A stretch of 64,000 bases of DNA. Source: Paraburkholderia ginsengiterrae. Lineage in GTDB: Bacteria > Pseudomonadota > Gammaproteobacteria > Burkholderiales > Burkholderiaceae. The DNA lies in contig NZ_LXKA01000360.1 in NCBI RefSeq assembly GCF_001645125.1, positions 212,401 through 276,400 of the forward strand, in the 5' to 3' direction. The notes beneath the pieces were generated by a model. That model worked only from the letters and a program-made list of their open reading frames with translations, had not been told where the DNA came from and did not search any database. This document shows, one piece after another, positions 8,186 through 16,855 of the stretch (its first letter is position 1; each line of letters starts with the position of its first letter). Made by a program: the position numbers and the translations under genes.

Positions 8186-9436
8186 ATGCCAATTCGCACC
8201 ATTCTTGTCCTGAACGCCGGTTCTTCGAGCATCAAGTTCGCGCTGTTCTCCTGTCCAGAAGGCACAGCGAAGAATGCGAATGTTGAGCCGACGTGCACTC
8301 CGCTGCATCAGGGCGAAGTCAGTGGAATCGGCACCAAACCTGTCCTTCGTATCGACGGTGGACTGCTTGACGCGCCACCGTATTCGCAGCGCAATCCCTG
8401 GCGCGCGGCGCTCGGCGCGATTCTCGAATGGGTCGACGCGATGCGGCATGACATCGTGGTCGTGGCGGTCGCGCATCGGGTCGTGCATGGCGGTGCGCAT
8501 CACATGGCCCCTGTTGTCGTCGACGCCCTGGTTTTCGATGAACTCTGCACGCTGATCCCGCTCGCGCCGCTGCACCAGCCGCACAACATCGATGCCATCG
8601 ACGCCATGCGGCATGCGCTACCCGGCATCCCGCAGATCGCCGTCTTCGATACGTCGTTTCACCAGACACTGCCGCGTGTCGAACAGTTGCTGCCGCTTCC
8701 ACGCGAATGGTTCGATGCCGGGGTGCGCCGGTATGGATTTCACGGTTTGTCTTACGAATACCTGTCGATTGCGATTGCCGACAGATTCGGGGCACCCGCG
8801 CGAGGCCGCGTGATCGCCGCGCACCTCGGAAACGGCGCCAGCCTGTGCGCGATGCTCGCAGGGCAAAGCGTTGCGTCGACGATGGGCTTTTCAGCTCTCG
8901 ACGGCCTAATGATGGGCACGCGCAGCGGTTCGCTCGATCCGGGTGTCGTCCTGCATATGATGGAGGCGCGCGGCATGTCGCATCGCGATATGGGACGGCT
9001 GCTGTACGAGGAGGCAGGATTGAAAGGCGTCTCCGGGTACTCATCCGATGTGCGAGATCTGCTCGGACACGAAGCATCGGACGAGCGCGCGAGAGACGCA
9101 CTGGCGTTGTACGTCCATCGCATCGTCCGCGAAGCCGGCGCGCTGACGGCCTTGCTGGGCGGCCTCGACATGCTGGTTTTTACCGCGGGCATCGGCGAGC
9201 ATTGCGCACCCATCCGCACCCGCGTCTGTGCGGCGTTGCGCTGGCTCGGCGTTGAGATCGACGAACAGGCCAACGCGAACAACGCTCACGTCATCTCGAC
9301 AGCATCGAGCTGGGTGACGGTGGTCGTCGAGCCGACGAACGAGGAGTGGATCGCCGCGCGCAGCGCGTGGCGGTTGCTGGACCGCAGCCGCACGGCGGAT
9401 CCCGGCTCGCCCCGTATGCTATCGAGTCCAGCCTGA
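8186..9436 (+). CDS. ackA: acetate kinase
   Basis: A 416-residue ASKHA-fold kinase. The N-terminal NAGSSSIKFALF phosphate loop, HRVVHGG, the FHQTLP region with YGFHG, HLGNGAS, and GTRSGSLDPG are all present and characteristic. It converts acetyl phosphate and ADP to acetate and ATP, giving substrate-level ATP when oxygen is short. No phosphotransacetylase gene is nearby, but acetyl phosphate could come from phosphoketolase, whose gene is a relic here. The ATG at 8186 is preceded by GAGGGA, and an upstream TTG is rejected. Driven by the shared FNR box. Confidence 0.92.
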   Translation: MPIRTILVLNAGSSSIKFALFSCPEGTAKNANVEPTCTPLHQGEVSGIGTKPVLRIDGGLLDAPPYSQRNPWRAALGAILEWVDAMRHDIVVVAVAHRVVHGGAHHMAPVVVDALVFDELCTLIPLAPLHQPHNIDAIDAMRHALPGIPQIAVFDTSFHQTLPRVEQLLPLPREWFDAGVRRYGFHGLSYEYLSIAIADRFGAPARGRVIAAHLGNGASLCAMLAGQSVASTMGFSALDGLMMGTRSGSLDPGVVLHMMEARGMSHRDMGRLLYEEAGLKGVSGYSSDVRDLLGHEASDERARDALALYVHRIVREAGALTALLGGLDMLVFTAGIGEHCAPIRTRVCAALRWLGVEIDEQANANNAHVISTASSWVTVVVEPTNEEWIAARSAWRLLDRSRTADPGSPRMLSSPA

Positions 9437-9574
9437 TCGACTATTTATTTGCCAATCCCGGTACGTCGCTGTTGCGTTGGCTGCGCCTGCGGAATCGCGC
9501 ACAATGGCATCACAAGGCAATCTGGATCGCTACACGCTGCACAATCGCCTCCCGACACGGCAGGCATACCCCGC

Positions 9575-10984
9575 ATGAAGGCTCGGATGAAAATCAACCC
9601 GGAAACCAGTCGCGCCGCCGGATTGCGCCAGCAAAGCCTGGGCAGAGGCTTCGGCGCGCCCGCCGTACTGACTCTTCTGACCTTCGCCGTGACCGCGGGA
9701 ATCACGCTCGCCGTATCGCGGCTCGTCATGCAGCAGTGGGAAGGCACAGATGAATTGGTCGCGACCCGCGCAGCAACCATTGTCCTCGTCGCCGGCATGG
9801 CGGCCTCGGCGCTCTTTGCCGTCCTTGCGTGGCTGATCGCGACGTCACGCTCCCCCATCAACCCCATGCCGGACGAAGCGCGCCGCAACGAGGCGCGCAT
9901 GATGGGCATCATCCGTTCGTCGATGGAGGCGATCATCACGATCGACGACGCCCAGAACATCCTGATCTTCAACCCAACGGCGGAACGGGTCTTCGGCGTC
10001 ACGGCGATGGATGCGATCGGCATGCCGCTTTCCCGTTTCATTCCGAAGCGCTTCCGTGACGCGCACGTACAACATGTCACCCGGTTCGGCGTCACAGGCA
10101 TCTCCGAGCGGAAAATGGGCCAGCAACGCGTGTTGTACGGCCTGCGCGCGAACGGTGAAGAGTTCCCGCTGGAAGCGTCGATTTCGCAGATACAGGAAGA
10201 TTCAGGCAAGCTCTTTACGGTGATGCTGCGGGATGTCACCGAACGCGTCAAATCGGAGAATGCGCTGAAACAGTCGCGAGAAGAACTGCGCCTGCTATCG
10301 GCCAACCTGCAGAACGTGCGGGAGGAAGAAAAAACGCGCATTGCGCGCGAGCTTCACGACGATCTCGGGCAGCAATTGACGGCTCTGAAGATGGATCTTT
10401 CCGCTGTAGAACAGGATCTGGCTGCCAATCGCGACGCGGCCGGCCCGGTCGACAGCAGCGTGTCGAACCAGTTGCGCGGCATGCGCCGCATGATCGACTC
10501 GACCGTGGCGTCGCTGCGCCGCATCGCCGCCGACCTCCGGCCGGTCATGCTCGACGATCTTGGCCTCGCGCCCGCAATCGAATGGCTCGCGAACGATTTC
10601 ACGAGCCGTTACGGCATCGATATCACGCGCAGAATCGATCCGGGCAACGTCGTCTTTACGAAGGAAGGCGCGACGGCTGTCTTCCGGATCGTCCAGGAGG
10701 CACTCACCAACGTCGCCCGTCACGCCGATGCGACCGCCGTTGAACTGACGCTTCAGGCGAGCGATCAGCACTACCTGCTCCGGATCGAGGACAATGGACG
10801 CGGCGCCAGCCAGCATGCAAGCCCGAATGCCGGTCCGGACAAGTCGTTCGGTCTGATCGGCGTGCGCGAACGCGCGTACATGCTGGGCGGCACCGTCCAG
10901 ATCGACACCGCAGAAAACAAGGGCTTTGCAATCACCGTCAAGTTCCCCTTGCAGTCCGTGCAACAGGAAGAGGCCCACCGATGA
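9575..10984 (+). CDS. PAS sensor histidine kinase, HisKA_3 type, possible haem PAS
   Basis: A kinase of about 469 residues. Two transmembrane helices (roughly 29-50 and 67-88), a PAS domain (about 110-225), then a NarX/DesK-type dimerisation domain with phosphoacceptor His261 in ARELHDDLGQQ, and a HATPase domain (EDNGRG, GLIGVRER). Within the PAS, H164 and R170 (RDAHVQHVTRF) align by eye with the haem-ligating His and the following Arg of FixL, so oxygen sensing is plausible. The ATG at 9575 is chosen among several, with no strong ribosome site. It overlaps the next gene (ATGA), so the two are a translationally coupled two-component pair. Confidence 0.85.
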   Translation: MKARMKINPETSRAAGLRQQSLGRGFGAPAVLTLLTFAVTAGITLAVSRLVMQQWEGTDELVATRAATIVLVAGMAASALFAVLAWLIATSRSPINPMPDEARRNEARMMGIIRSSMEAIITIDDAQNILIFNPTAERVFGVTAMDAIGMPLSRFIPKRFRDAHVQHVTRFGVTGISERKMGQQRVLYGLRANGEEFPLEASISQIQEDSGKLFTVMLRDVTERVKSENALKQSREELRLLSANLQNVREEEKTRIARELHDDLGQQLTALKMDLSAVEQDLAANRDAAGPVDSSVSNQLRGMRRMIDSTVASLRRIAADLRPVMLDDLGLAPAIEWLANDFTSRYGIDITRRIDPGNVVFTKEGATAVFRIVQEALTNVARHADATAVELTLQASDQHYLLRIEDNGRGASQHASPNAGPDKSFGLIGVRERAYMLGGTVQIDTAENKGFAITVKFPLQSVQQEEAHR

Positions 10985-11628
10985 TCAAGGTATTGCTGGC
11001 TGACGACCATACGCTTGTACGCGATGGGCTCCGCCATATCCTCCAGAAGGCAAGCGGATTCGAGGTGGCGGGGGAAGCATGGGACAGCGTCACGACCATT
11101 GCCCTCGTGCGCTCGACCGATGCACATGTGCTCCTGCTCGATCTGTCGATGCCCGGCCGTAACGGCATCGAGCTCATCAAACAGATCAAGGATGAAAAAC
11201 CGGGTCTGCGCGTGCTCGTGCTGACCATGCACGCGGAGCAGCAATATGCCGTGCGTGCGTTCAAAGCGGGGGCATCCGGCTATCTGACCAAGGAAAGCGC
11301 GAGCACGGAACTGGTCGGCGCGGTGACGAAAATCGCTTCCGGCGGTGTCTATGTGAGCCTCGCGATGGCGGAGCGTTTCGCGCAGAATCTCAACGAGCCG
11401 GTCGAAGCTATGCCACATCAGCGCCTGTCCGACCGCGAATTCGACGTCTTCCGGCGCATCGTCGCGGGCCAGAGCATCACGGAGATCGCACACGAGCTGT
11501 GCGTCAGCGTCAAGACTGTCAGCACACACAAGACGCGTATCCTCGAAAAAATGCAGATGCCCAATGAGAACGGGCTCGTGCGCTATGCGATCCGCCACAA
11601 GCTTTTCGACGACGAAAACGACGTCTGA
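10981..11628 (+). CDS. NarL/FixJ-family response regulator
   Basis: A 215-residue regulator. Receiver domain with the acidic pair DD at 8-9, phosphoacceptor D54 (LLLDLSMPG), T82 and K104, then a LuxR-type helix-turn-helix (LSDREFDVFRRIVAGQSITE, followed by KTVSTHKTRIL). It is the partner of the overlapping kinase gene. A candidate DNA target, a 16-bp perfect palindrome, lies 42 bp downstream of its stop codon and in front of the next gene. Full length and intact. Confidence 0.9.
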   Translation: MIKVLLADDHTLVRDGLRHILQKASGFEVAGEAWDSVTTIALVRSTDAHVLLLDLSMPGRNGIELIKQIKDEKPGLRVLVLTMHAEQQYAVRAFKAGASGYLTKESASTELVGAVTKIASGGVYVSLAMAERFAQNLNEPVEAMPHQRLSDREFDVFRRIVAGQSITEIAHELCVSVKTVSTHKTRILEKMQMPNENGLVRYAIRHKLFDDENDV

Positions 11629-11669
11629 CCTTTAACATCCCCTCCCCGCCGCATCACGCAGGAAATCGC

Positions 11670-11685
11670 GTAGGAATATTCCTAC
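11670..11685. promoter_or_regulatory. 16-bp perfect palindrome, candidate response-regulator operator
   Basis: GTAGGAATATTCCTAC is a perfect inverted repeat between the response regulator gene and the receiver gene. LuxR/NarL-type regulators bind such dyads. TATCTT (11704-11709) downstream could be the -10 of a promoter with the dyad near -41. Which protein binds is inferred from position only. Confidence 0.5.
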
Positions 11686-11739
11686 AGCAACTACCCGCGC
11701 TCCTATCTTCGCTTAAATCCCGACCGATATATTTTTGAG

Positions 11740-12174
11740 ATGCGGTCGCCGATACTGGTTGACATGGATACCGCAACGTCAACCCTCGTAACGAAGGTCT
11801 ATCTCGTCGACGACACGCTCGAGGTCAGGCGGCGGTTTGCGCGTCTGCTCGCCGCCATTCCGGGCGTTGCCATTGCCGGTGAATCCGAAGACACGGACGA
11901 GGCGCTGGCAGGCATCCTTGCAAGCCATGCGGACGTCGTTGTCCTCGATATAAGGCTTGCTGGCCAGACGAACCTTGGACTGATCAAAGCACTATCCCGG
12001 GCAAAGCCGACCATCGTGAAGATCGCACTTACGAACTATTCCGGCGCCGCTTTTCGCCGGGCGTGCGAAGTGGCAGGCGCGGATTTCTTCTTCGACAAAA
12101 CGTCGGAGTTCGACAAGGCCTGCCGCACTATCCATTCCATCGTCAACGCGCGTACCGCGCGACATGCTGTTTGA
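11740..12174 (+). CDS. stand-alone receiver-domain protein
   Basis: A 144-residue protein (136 if the ATG at 11764 is used) made only of a CheY-like receiver: acidic pair in YLVDDT, phosphoacceptor Asp in VVLDIRL, and the conserved Lys in FFFDKTSEF. There is no output domain. It may act as a phosphate sink or pass a signal by protein contact for the neighbouring kinases. Neither possible start has a clear Shine-Dalgarno. It ends just before the FNR gene and is probably cotranscribed with it. Confidence 0.8.
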   Translation: MRSPILVDMDTATSTLVTKVYLVDDTLEVRRRFARLLAAIPGVAIAGESEDTDEALAGILASHADVVVLDIRLAGQTNLGLIKALSRAKPTIVKIALTNYSGAAFRRACEVAGADFFFDKTSEFDKACRTIHSIVNARTARHAV

Positions 12175-12187
12175 ACAGGAGCTGATC

Positions 12188-12970
12188 ATGCAAGTTGCAC
12201 CAGCCCGCGAAGCACAACGCCTTTCGGCGCACGCCCCTACCGTGATACCGATTCATGCCGTCACGCCGGGCAGCGTGTCACGGCACGGTACGCCCCGCTG
12301 CTCAGCCTGTTCAATGCGCTCGATCTGCATGCCGCCCGAGCTGAGCGCCGACGAACTGGCCAAACTCGATGCGGTCATCTGTACGACGCGTTCCGTCAAG
12401 CGCGGCGACACGCTCTACCGGGCAGGCGACATGTTCCAGAGCATTTACGCTGTGCGTGTCGGTTCGTTCAAGACTGTGCTCATGCACCGCGATGGCCGTG
12501 AGCAGGTCACCGGCTTTCAGATTGCAGGTGAAGCGCTCGGTCTCGACGGTGTTTGCGGCGGCAACCACAACTGCGATGCGATCGCTCTCGAAGACAGCAT
12601 CGTCTGCATCATTCCCTTCGCGCAACTCGAAGCCATCTGCCGCGAGATCAAATCGATGCAGCATCACATCTATCAGATGATGAGCAGCGAGATCGTCCGC
12701 GAATCGAGCCAGATGATGCTGCTTGGCACGATGACAGCCGAACAGCGGGTCGCGACGTTTCTGCTCAATCTGTCCAGACGCTTCAAGGCGCGCGGATTCT
12801 CGCCTGCGGAATTTCATCTACGCATGACACGCGAAGAAATCGGCTGTTATCTCGGCATGAAGCTCGAGACAGTAAGCCGCATGTTCTCGAAGTTCCAGCG
12901 AGAGCGGCTCGTGCATGCCAACGGCAAGACGGTCCACATCGTCGATCCGGAAGGACTCGCACAGGTCTGA
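12188..12970 (+). CDS. fnr: FNR-type oxygen-sensing transcription regulator
   Basis: A 260-residue CRP/FNR-family protein. The N-terminal cysteines C38, C41 and C47 have the C-x2-C-x5-C spacing of E. coli FNR, and C140 (SIVCIIPF) fits the fourth ligand, so a [4Fe-4S] oxygen sensor is expected. A cyclic-nucleotide-like beta roll and a long dimer helix follow. The C-terminal helix-turn-helix contains ETVSRMFSKFQ, whose E-x2-SR set is the one that reads TTGAT half-sites. Start at ATG 12188 after CAGGAG, and an upstream ATG is less well placed. It is the obvious candidate to bind the boxes found across this window. Confidence 0.93.
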   Translation: MQVAPAREAQRLSAHAPTVIPIHAVTPGSVSRHGTPRCSACSMRSICMPPELSADELAKLDAVICTTRSVKRGDTLYRAGDMFQSIYAVRVGSFKTVLMHRDGREQVTGFQIAGEALGLDGVCGGNHNCDAIALEDSIVCIIPFAQLEAICREIKSMQHHIYQMMSSEIVRESSQMMLLGTMTAEQRVATFLLNLSRRFKARGFSPAEFHLRMTREEIGCYLGMKLETVSRMFSKFQRERLVHANGKTVHIVDPEGLAQV

Positions 12971-13021
12971 CGCGATCTTGCAGGATTCGGTACGTCGCAT
13001 ACGTGCCGACCGTCTGGAAGG

Positions 13022-13035
13022 TTGATCTGCCTCAA
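13022..13035 (+). promoter_or_regulatory. FNR box left in front of the nitroreductase relic
   Basis: TTGATCTGCCTCAA has one mismatch. The box sits only 6 bases before recognisable internal coding sequence, and no good -10 is found 31 bp on, so the promoter's downstream part seems to have been deleted. Confidence 0.55.
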
Positions 13036-13040
13036 AGCAG

Positions 13041-13682
13041 TTGCGCTTCGCGTTGCAATACGCAGTGCTTGCCCCGTCGAATCACAACACGCAACCCTGG
13101 CAATTCATTGTCGATGGCGATACGGTACAGGTATGCGCTGACCGGATGCGCGCGCTTCCGGTTGTCGATCCATTCGATCGCGAGCTGCTCATCAGTTGCG
13201 GTGCGGCACTCTTCAATCTTCGCGTCGCACTCGGTCGCTTCCGTCTGGCCTACGCTATCACCCTGTTTCCATCCGAGTCGGACCCCGACATCGTGGCGCT
13301 CGTGCGCGTATCACGCGAAGGTCATTGGGACGCGCAACTCACGGGCCTCTTTGGCGCGCTGACGGCGCGCGTGACAACGCGAGCGCCATTCGTTAATGAA
13401 CCCATCCCGGCATCGCTGCAACAGAAACTGATTGATGCGTGCGACGCGGAAGGCACGATGGCATGCTGCGTGGATGGACTTGTTGAACGCCAAGCCATCG
13501 CGGACCTGATTGCCGAGTCGGACCAAATGCAATTCGCCGATCCGCGTTTTCGTCGCGAACTCGCGAGCTGGATTCATCCGCAGCGACGCAACGACGGCAT
13601 GCCCGCTTACGGCACCGCTGTTGGCGGGTTGCTCGATTTTGCGTCACCACTTCTGAAGCTTCGTCCACATGCATCCCTTTGA
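13041..13682 (+). pseudogene. Acg-type nitroreductase relic, truncated at both ends
   Basis: About 213 residues match the N-terminal two thirds of the Acg family of FMN-binding nitroreductase-like proteins (YAVLAPSNHNTQPWQF, then DRELLISCGAALFNLRVAL and GGLLDFASPLL). The family is usually about 320-340 residues. Here the first codons are missing, with a stop 6 codons upstream of the TTG at 13041 and no ATG, and the C-terminal third is replaced by a quick stop after LKLRPHASL. Members are typical of low-oxygen and dormancy regulons. Deletions at both ends make this non-functional. Confidence 0.7.
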
Positions 13683-13692
13683 CCTGGCTCAA
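13679..13692 (+). promoter_or_regulatory. FNR box for the cytochrome c operon
   Basis: TTGACCTGGCTCAA has two mismatches. TAGATT (13714-13719) is centred 31 bp downstream. The predicted start of transcription is near 13727, 23 bases before the GTG start of the cytochrome gene. Confidence 0.65.
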
Positions 13693-13749
13693 GAACGATC
13701 ACCGGCCGCACGATAGATTGAAAGTATCCGCTATCAAGGAGCCCTTGCC

Positions 13750-14094
13750 GTGATCCGCGCGCCTCTATCCGCATTACTCGTCTTCGCGTCAGGCTGCTTG
13801 CTGGCCGCATCACAAACCGCGTTCGCGCAGCGCAATGAACCAACTGAACTGGTCGATCAGCAGCATTGCATGTTCTGCCATACGTCGGATGCGCCGTTCC
13901 TCGCTCCGTCGTTTCATCAGATAGCCGACCGGTACCGCGACCAGCCCAACGCGACGGCCGTGCTCGAACACAAGCTGCGGATGGGCGGACGCGCGCACTG
14001 GGGCGATACGGCCATGCCGTTGCCCGCGGAGCGTGGCGGCCCGCTATCCGCGGCTGATGCGCACACGCTGATCGAATGGGTGATGTCCCAGTGA
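13750..14094 (+). CDS. small periplasmic c-type cytochrome
   Basis: A 114-residue protein with a Sec signal peptide (hydrophobic stretch ending SQTAFAQ) and one haem-binding CMFCH motif near residue 40, with a methionine (TAMPLPAERG) as likely distal ligand. It would carry electrons in the periplasm. Start GTG with AAGGAG 10 bases upstream. It is first of three genes after the FNR box at 13679-13692, and its role at low oxygen (terminal oxidase or other respiratory partner) is inferred. Confidence 0.82.
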   Translation: MIRAPLSALLVFASGCLLAASQTAFAQRNEPTELVDQQHCMFCHTSDAPFLAPSFHQIADRYRDQPNATAVLEHKLRMGGRAHWGDTAMPLPAERGGPLSAADAHTLIEWVMSQ

Positions 14095-14142
14095 TGCGTT
14101 GCGCGCTGGAGGTCTGAATCATCGTTTTCAAAGGAGGCTTTG

Positions 14143-14565
14143 ATGAGAATCACCGTCCACCTCGATACATTCGAATGCGCCGATCTCGCCGTCTACGCCA
14201 TTCTCTGGCTCGACCGCGAAGCACGCAAATGGTCGCGTGAGGGGCATGCTGTAATCGATGTTCCTGAATGGGGCAAGCTCGGCTATTCGAACGGCGGCAC
14301 GCGAATTTATGACGCTGCGGGTACGCATCGATTCTGCGAGTTGTCGGGTCTCGATCTCACCTCACCGGGAGGTCCGTTCGAAGGCGAATCAGGCCAAGTG
14401 CTCTGGTACCGACACGCACATCGTGCGCCCGTGGTCGGTCAATGGCATGTGCAGTGCGTCGACGAGCATGACGTGGAGCCCGAAAACGGCGTCTTTGCAG
14501 ATGGAGACGTAGTGTTACATCCGTCTACATGGCGTCAACCTGGAGCACCTGATGATTCTGCGTGA
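14143..14565 (+). CDS. conserved hypothetical protein in the cytochrome/phosphoketolase operon
   Basis: A 140-residue soluble protein I do not recognise. It is rich in His, Trp and acidic residues ([20 protein letters not shown]), with no signal peptide or membrane segment. AAGGAGG precedes the ATG at 14143 at good spacing, so it is a real gene. Its last codons overlap the start of the phosphoketolase frame, indicating coupled translation. Operon context suggests a low-oxygen metabolic role. Confidence 0.7.
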   Translation: MRITVHLDTFECADLAVYAILWLDREARKWSREGHAVIDVPEWGKLGYSNGGTRIYDAAGTHRFCELSGLDLTSPGGPFEGESGQVLWYRHAHRAPVVGQWHVQCVDEHDVEPENGVFADGDVVLHPSTWRQPGAPDDSA

Positions 14566-15712
14566 ATACAGAAATGATTTGCCTCTGTCCGCCGACCAGC
14601 TCTATCGCATCGACGCCTGGTGGCGAGCCGCCAACTATCTTTCAGTCGGGCAAATTTATCTGCTCGCCAATCCGCTCCTGCGTGAGCCACTCGAACCCGC
14701 TCATGTAAAGCCGCGCCTTCTCGGACATTGGGGCACGACGCCCGGCCTGAATTTCATCTATGTGCATCTGAACCGGCTCATCAACGAACACGACATCGAC
14801 ATGCTGTTCATTGCTGGCCCGGGGCATGGCGGTCCTGCCGCGCTCGCCAACGCCTGGCTCGAAGGCACGTACAGTGAAACGTACGCGAACGTGCCGCAGG
14901 ACGCAGCGGGCATGGCCACGCTCTTCAGGCAGTTCAGCTTTCCGGGCGGCGTGCCGAGCCATGTCTCCGCACATACGCCTGGCTCGATTCATGAGGGTGG
15001 CGAACTCGGCTATTCGCTGTCGCACGCGTTTGGTGCAGCATTCGATCATCCGAATCTGATCGTTGCGTGCGTGGTTGGCGACGGCGAAGCCGAAACTGGC
15101 CCTCTCGCCACGGCATGGCATTCGAACAAATTCCTGAACCCCGCCACCGGCATTGGAATCTGGGAGTGGGCAAGCAATGACGCAGGCAGCAATCCCGACG
15201 TCGTCATGGCGTGTGCGGGCGACGTGCCCACGCTGGAAACGCTGGCGGCTGTCGATCTGTTGCACGCGCACCTGCCTGCACTGCGCGTGCGAGTCGTCAA
15301 CGTTGTCGATCTGATGACGCTCGAATCGTCCACTGCTCATCCGCACGGGCTCAGTGACGACGAGTTCGACACACTCTTTACCGTTGACCGTCCTGTGATT
15401 TTCGCCCATCACAGCTATCCCGCATTGATTCACCGGCTCACCTACCGCCGTCGGAATCACGCGAACTTCCACGTCCACGGCTTCATCGAGGAAGGGGCAA
15501 CGACGACTCCTTTCGACATGACCGTATTGAACAGACTCGATCGCTTCCATCTGTGCGAAGCGGTGATCGATCATGTCGAAGGCTTGGCGTCGCAAGCCGC
15601 GCATGTTCGGCAGGCGATGCGGGACAAACTTGTCGAACATCGACAGTATGTCGATCAGCATGGAGACGATCTGCCCGAAATCAGAAACTGGCGATGGCTC
15701 GTCCAAACATAA
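14552..15712 (+). pseudogene. xfp: phosphoketolase with a large in-frame internal deletion
   Basis: The 386-residue frame joins the N-terminal about 199 residues of phosphoketolase ([19 protein letters not shown], then [20 protein letters not shown] and [12 protein letters not shown]) to the C-terminal part ([20 protein letters not shown], later [17 protein letters not shown] and PEIRNWRW). Family members are about 790 residues, so roughly 400 are missing, with the junction near nucleotide 15150. The reading frame, start and stop are kept. The missing part includes the rest of the thiamine-diphosphate site, so xylulose-5-phosphate cleavage is not expected. I class it as a relic, though a shortened protein could still be made. 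Confidence 0.8.
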
Positions 15713-15759
15713 GGCAGGGAGCGGCGCAGAAACTACGGGCCGTTGGTGGCATTGATCCC

Positions 15760-16020
15760 TTACGGCATGTCAACCGCTTTCTTGACCTGAAATGCCTCAG
15801 AACGCTTGAGTTCGATCCAGACCGCTCCTTCGCGCAGCCCCGCGAGCACGGCTTCGCGCTCAGTGGGAAATGTCTCGTGATTCCTGAAGGCATGCGTAAA
15901 TTCGCCGTTCTGGGTACGATGGCTTACGTGAATTTCGCCGCAAAATTGGCCGTCCGTTGCCGGTATGGTTTGGACCCGCACGGACCACTCATTTTCCTCG
16001 ATCTTCCCTGTCAGTGCCAC
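15760..16020 (-). CDS. small conserved hypothetical protein
   Basis: An 86-residue protein (GTG start, VALTGKIEENEWSVRVQ) with AAGGAG 5 bases upstream. It looks like a small alpha/beta fold with an N-terminal beta-hairpin and a C-terminal helix (EREAVLAGLREGAVWIELK). Proteins of this type are often found near stress genes in Burkholderia, but I do not know the function. It follows the Hsp20 gene on the same strand, 93 bases downstream, and may share its transcript. Confidence 0.6.
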   Translation of the reverse strand: MALTGKIEENEWSVRVQTIPATDGQFCGEIHVSHRTQNGEFTHAFRNHETFPTEREAVLAGLREGAVWIELKRSEAFQVKKAVDMP

Positions 16021-16113
16021 GGTCACTCCTTTGATGCAAAGTGGGCCGCGAGCCACGCTTTACCTGGCTAACGCGACGACGGCCCAGTTCTCTCAGGCTT
16101 GTTTGCACAGCAT

Positions 16114-16545
16114 CTAATTGATTTCGATCCGCTTGCGATCGGAAGACGCTTTCTTCGGCAAGGTCAAAGACAGGACACCGTCTTTATATTCGGCCGTCGC
16201 TTTGCACTCGTCGATCACGCTGGCGAGGGTAAATGACCGGCTGAATGATCCCGAGTAACGTTCGCGCCGAATCACCCGTTCGCCTTCTTTTTGTTCTTTG
16301 CTGCGTTCGACCTTTGCGTTGATCGTCACGGCCGAGCCTTCGATCTGGACGTCGATGTTGTTTCGATCAATGCCCGGCAGTTCCGCTTTGACCGAATAGG
16401 CCGTGTCGGATTCGGCGACGTCGATCTTGATCGGAGACAGGTCGGGTTCCTCTGCGACCGACAGGCCTTTGAAAGGCCGGAAGAGACCGTGAAACAGTTC
16501 AGGAATGGGATCCATGAACGGGTCGTAACGAGTCAGGTTGCTCAT
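16114..16545 (-). CDS. Hsp20 / alpha-crystallin small heat-shock protein
   Basis: A 143-residue holdase chaperone. The alpha-crystallin domain spans about 35-135 (IKIDVAESDTAYSVKAELPG, NIDVQIEGSAVTINA, YSGSFSRSFTLA, and the closing GVLSLTLPKK). It prevents aggregation of unfolding proteins without ATP. The start MSNLTRYDPF is chosen because GGAGAG lies upstream, and the earlier in-frame ATGs are not supported. An FNR box 180 bp upstream places it in the low-oxygen regulon, with a leader of about 145 bases. Confidence 0.92.
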   Translation of the reverse strand: MSNLTRYDPFMDPIPELFHGLFRPFKGLSVAEEPDLSPIKIDVAESDTAYSVKAELPGIDRNNIDVQIEGSAVTINAKVERSKEQKEGERVIRRERYSGSFSRSFTLASVIDECKATAEYKDGVLSLTLPKKASSDRKRIEIN

Positions 16546-16724
16546 AGCATGCTCTCCAGAAATATTCGTGCCGTATGCCGGCATGTGCTTCAGGGGCGTC
16601 ACCGGCAGATCGAACGTGCGGCGCGCAGCCAGGTGGCAGGGATGCCCCTGAGATGACCTCTAAGCGCCCGCGTCGCGTGCTTTGCGTCCGTACTGTCAGC
16701 GTATCGTTGGGCGCGCTGGCACGA

Positions 16725-16738
16725 TTGATCCAGGTCAA
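16725..16738 (-). promoter_or_regulatory. FNR box for hsp20
   Basis: TTGATCCAGGTCAA has one mismatch. TACGCT (16698-16703, minus) is centred 31 bp away as a weak -10. Confidence 0.6.
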
Positions 16739-16855
16739 CGGGCTACTCGCCTGCTTGCCACTTGCCGCCGGGACGGAGACCTTCACGCGGTCGTCGAACG
16801 CGGCAGAACACAGCCTCACGCGCACATCCCATGAGGTAGATCATGTGATCGAAAA

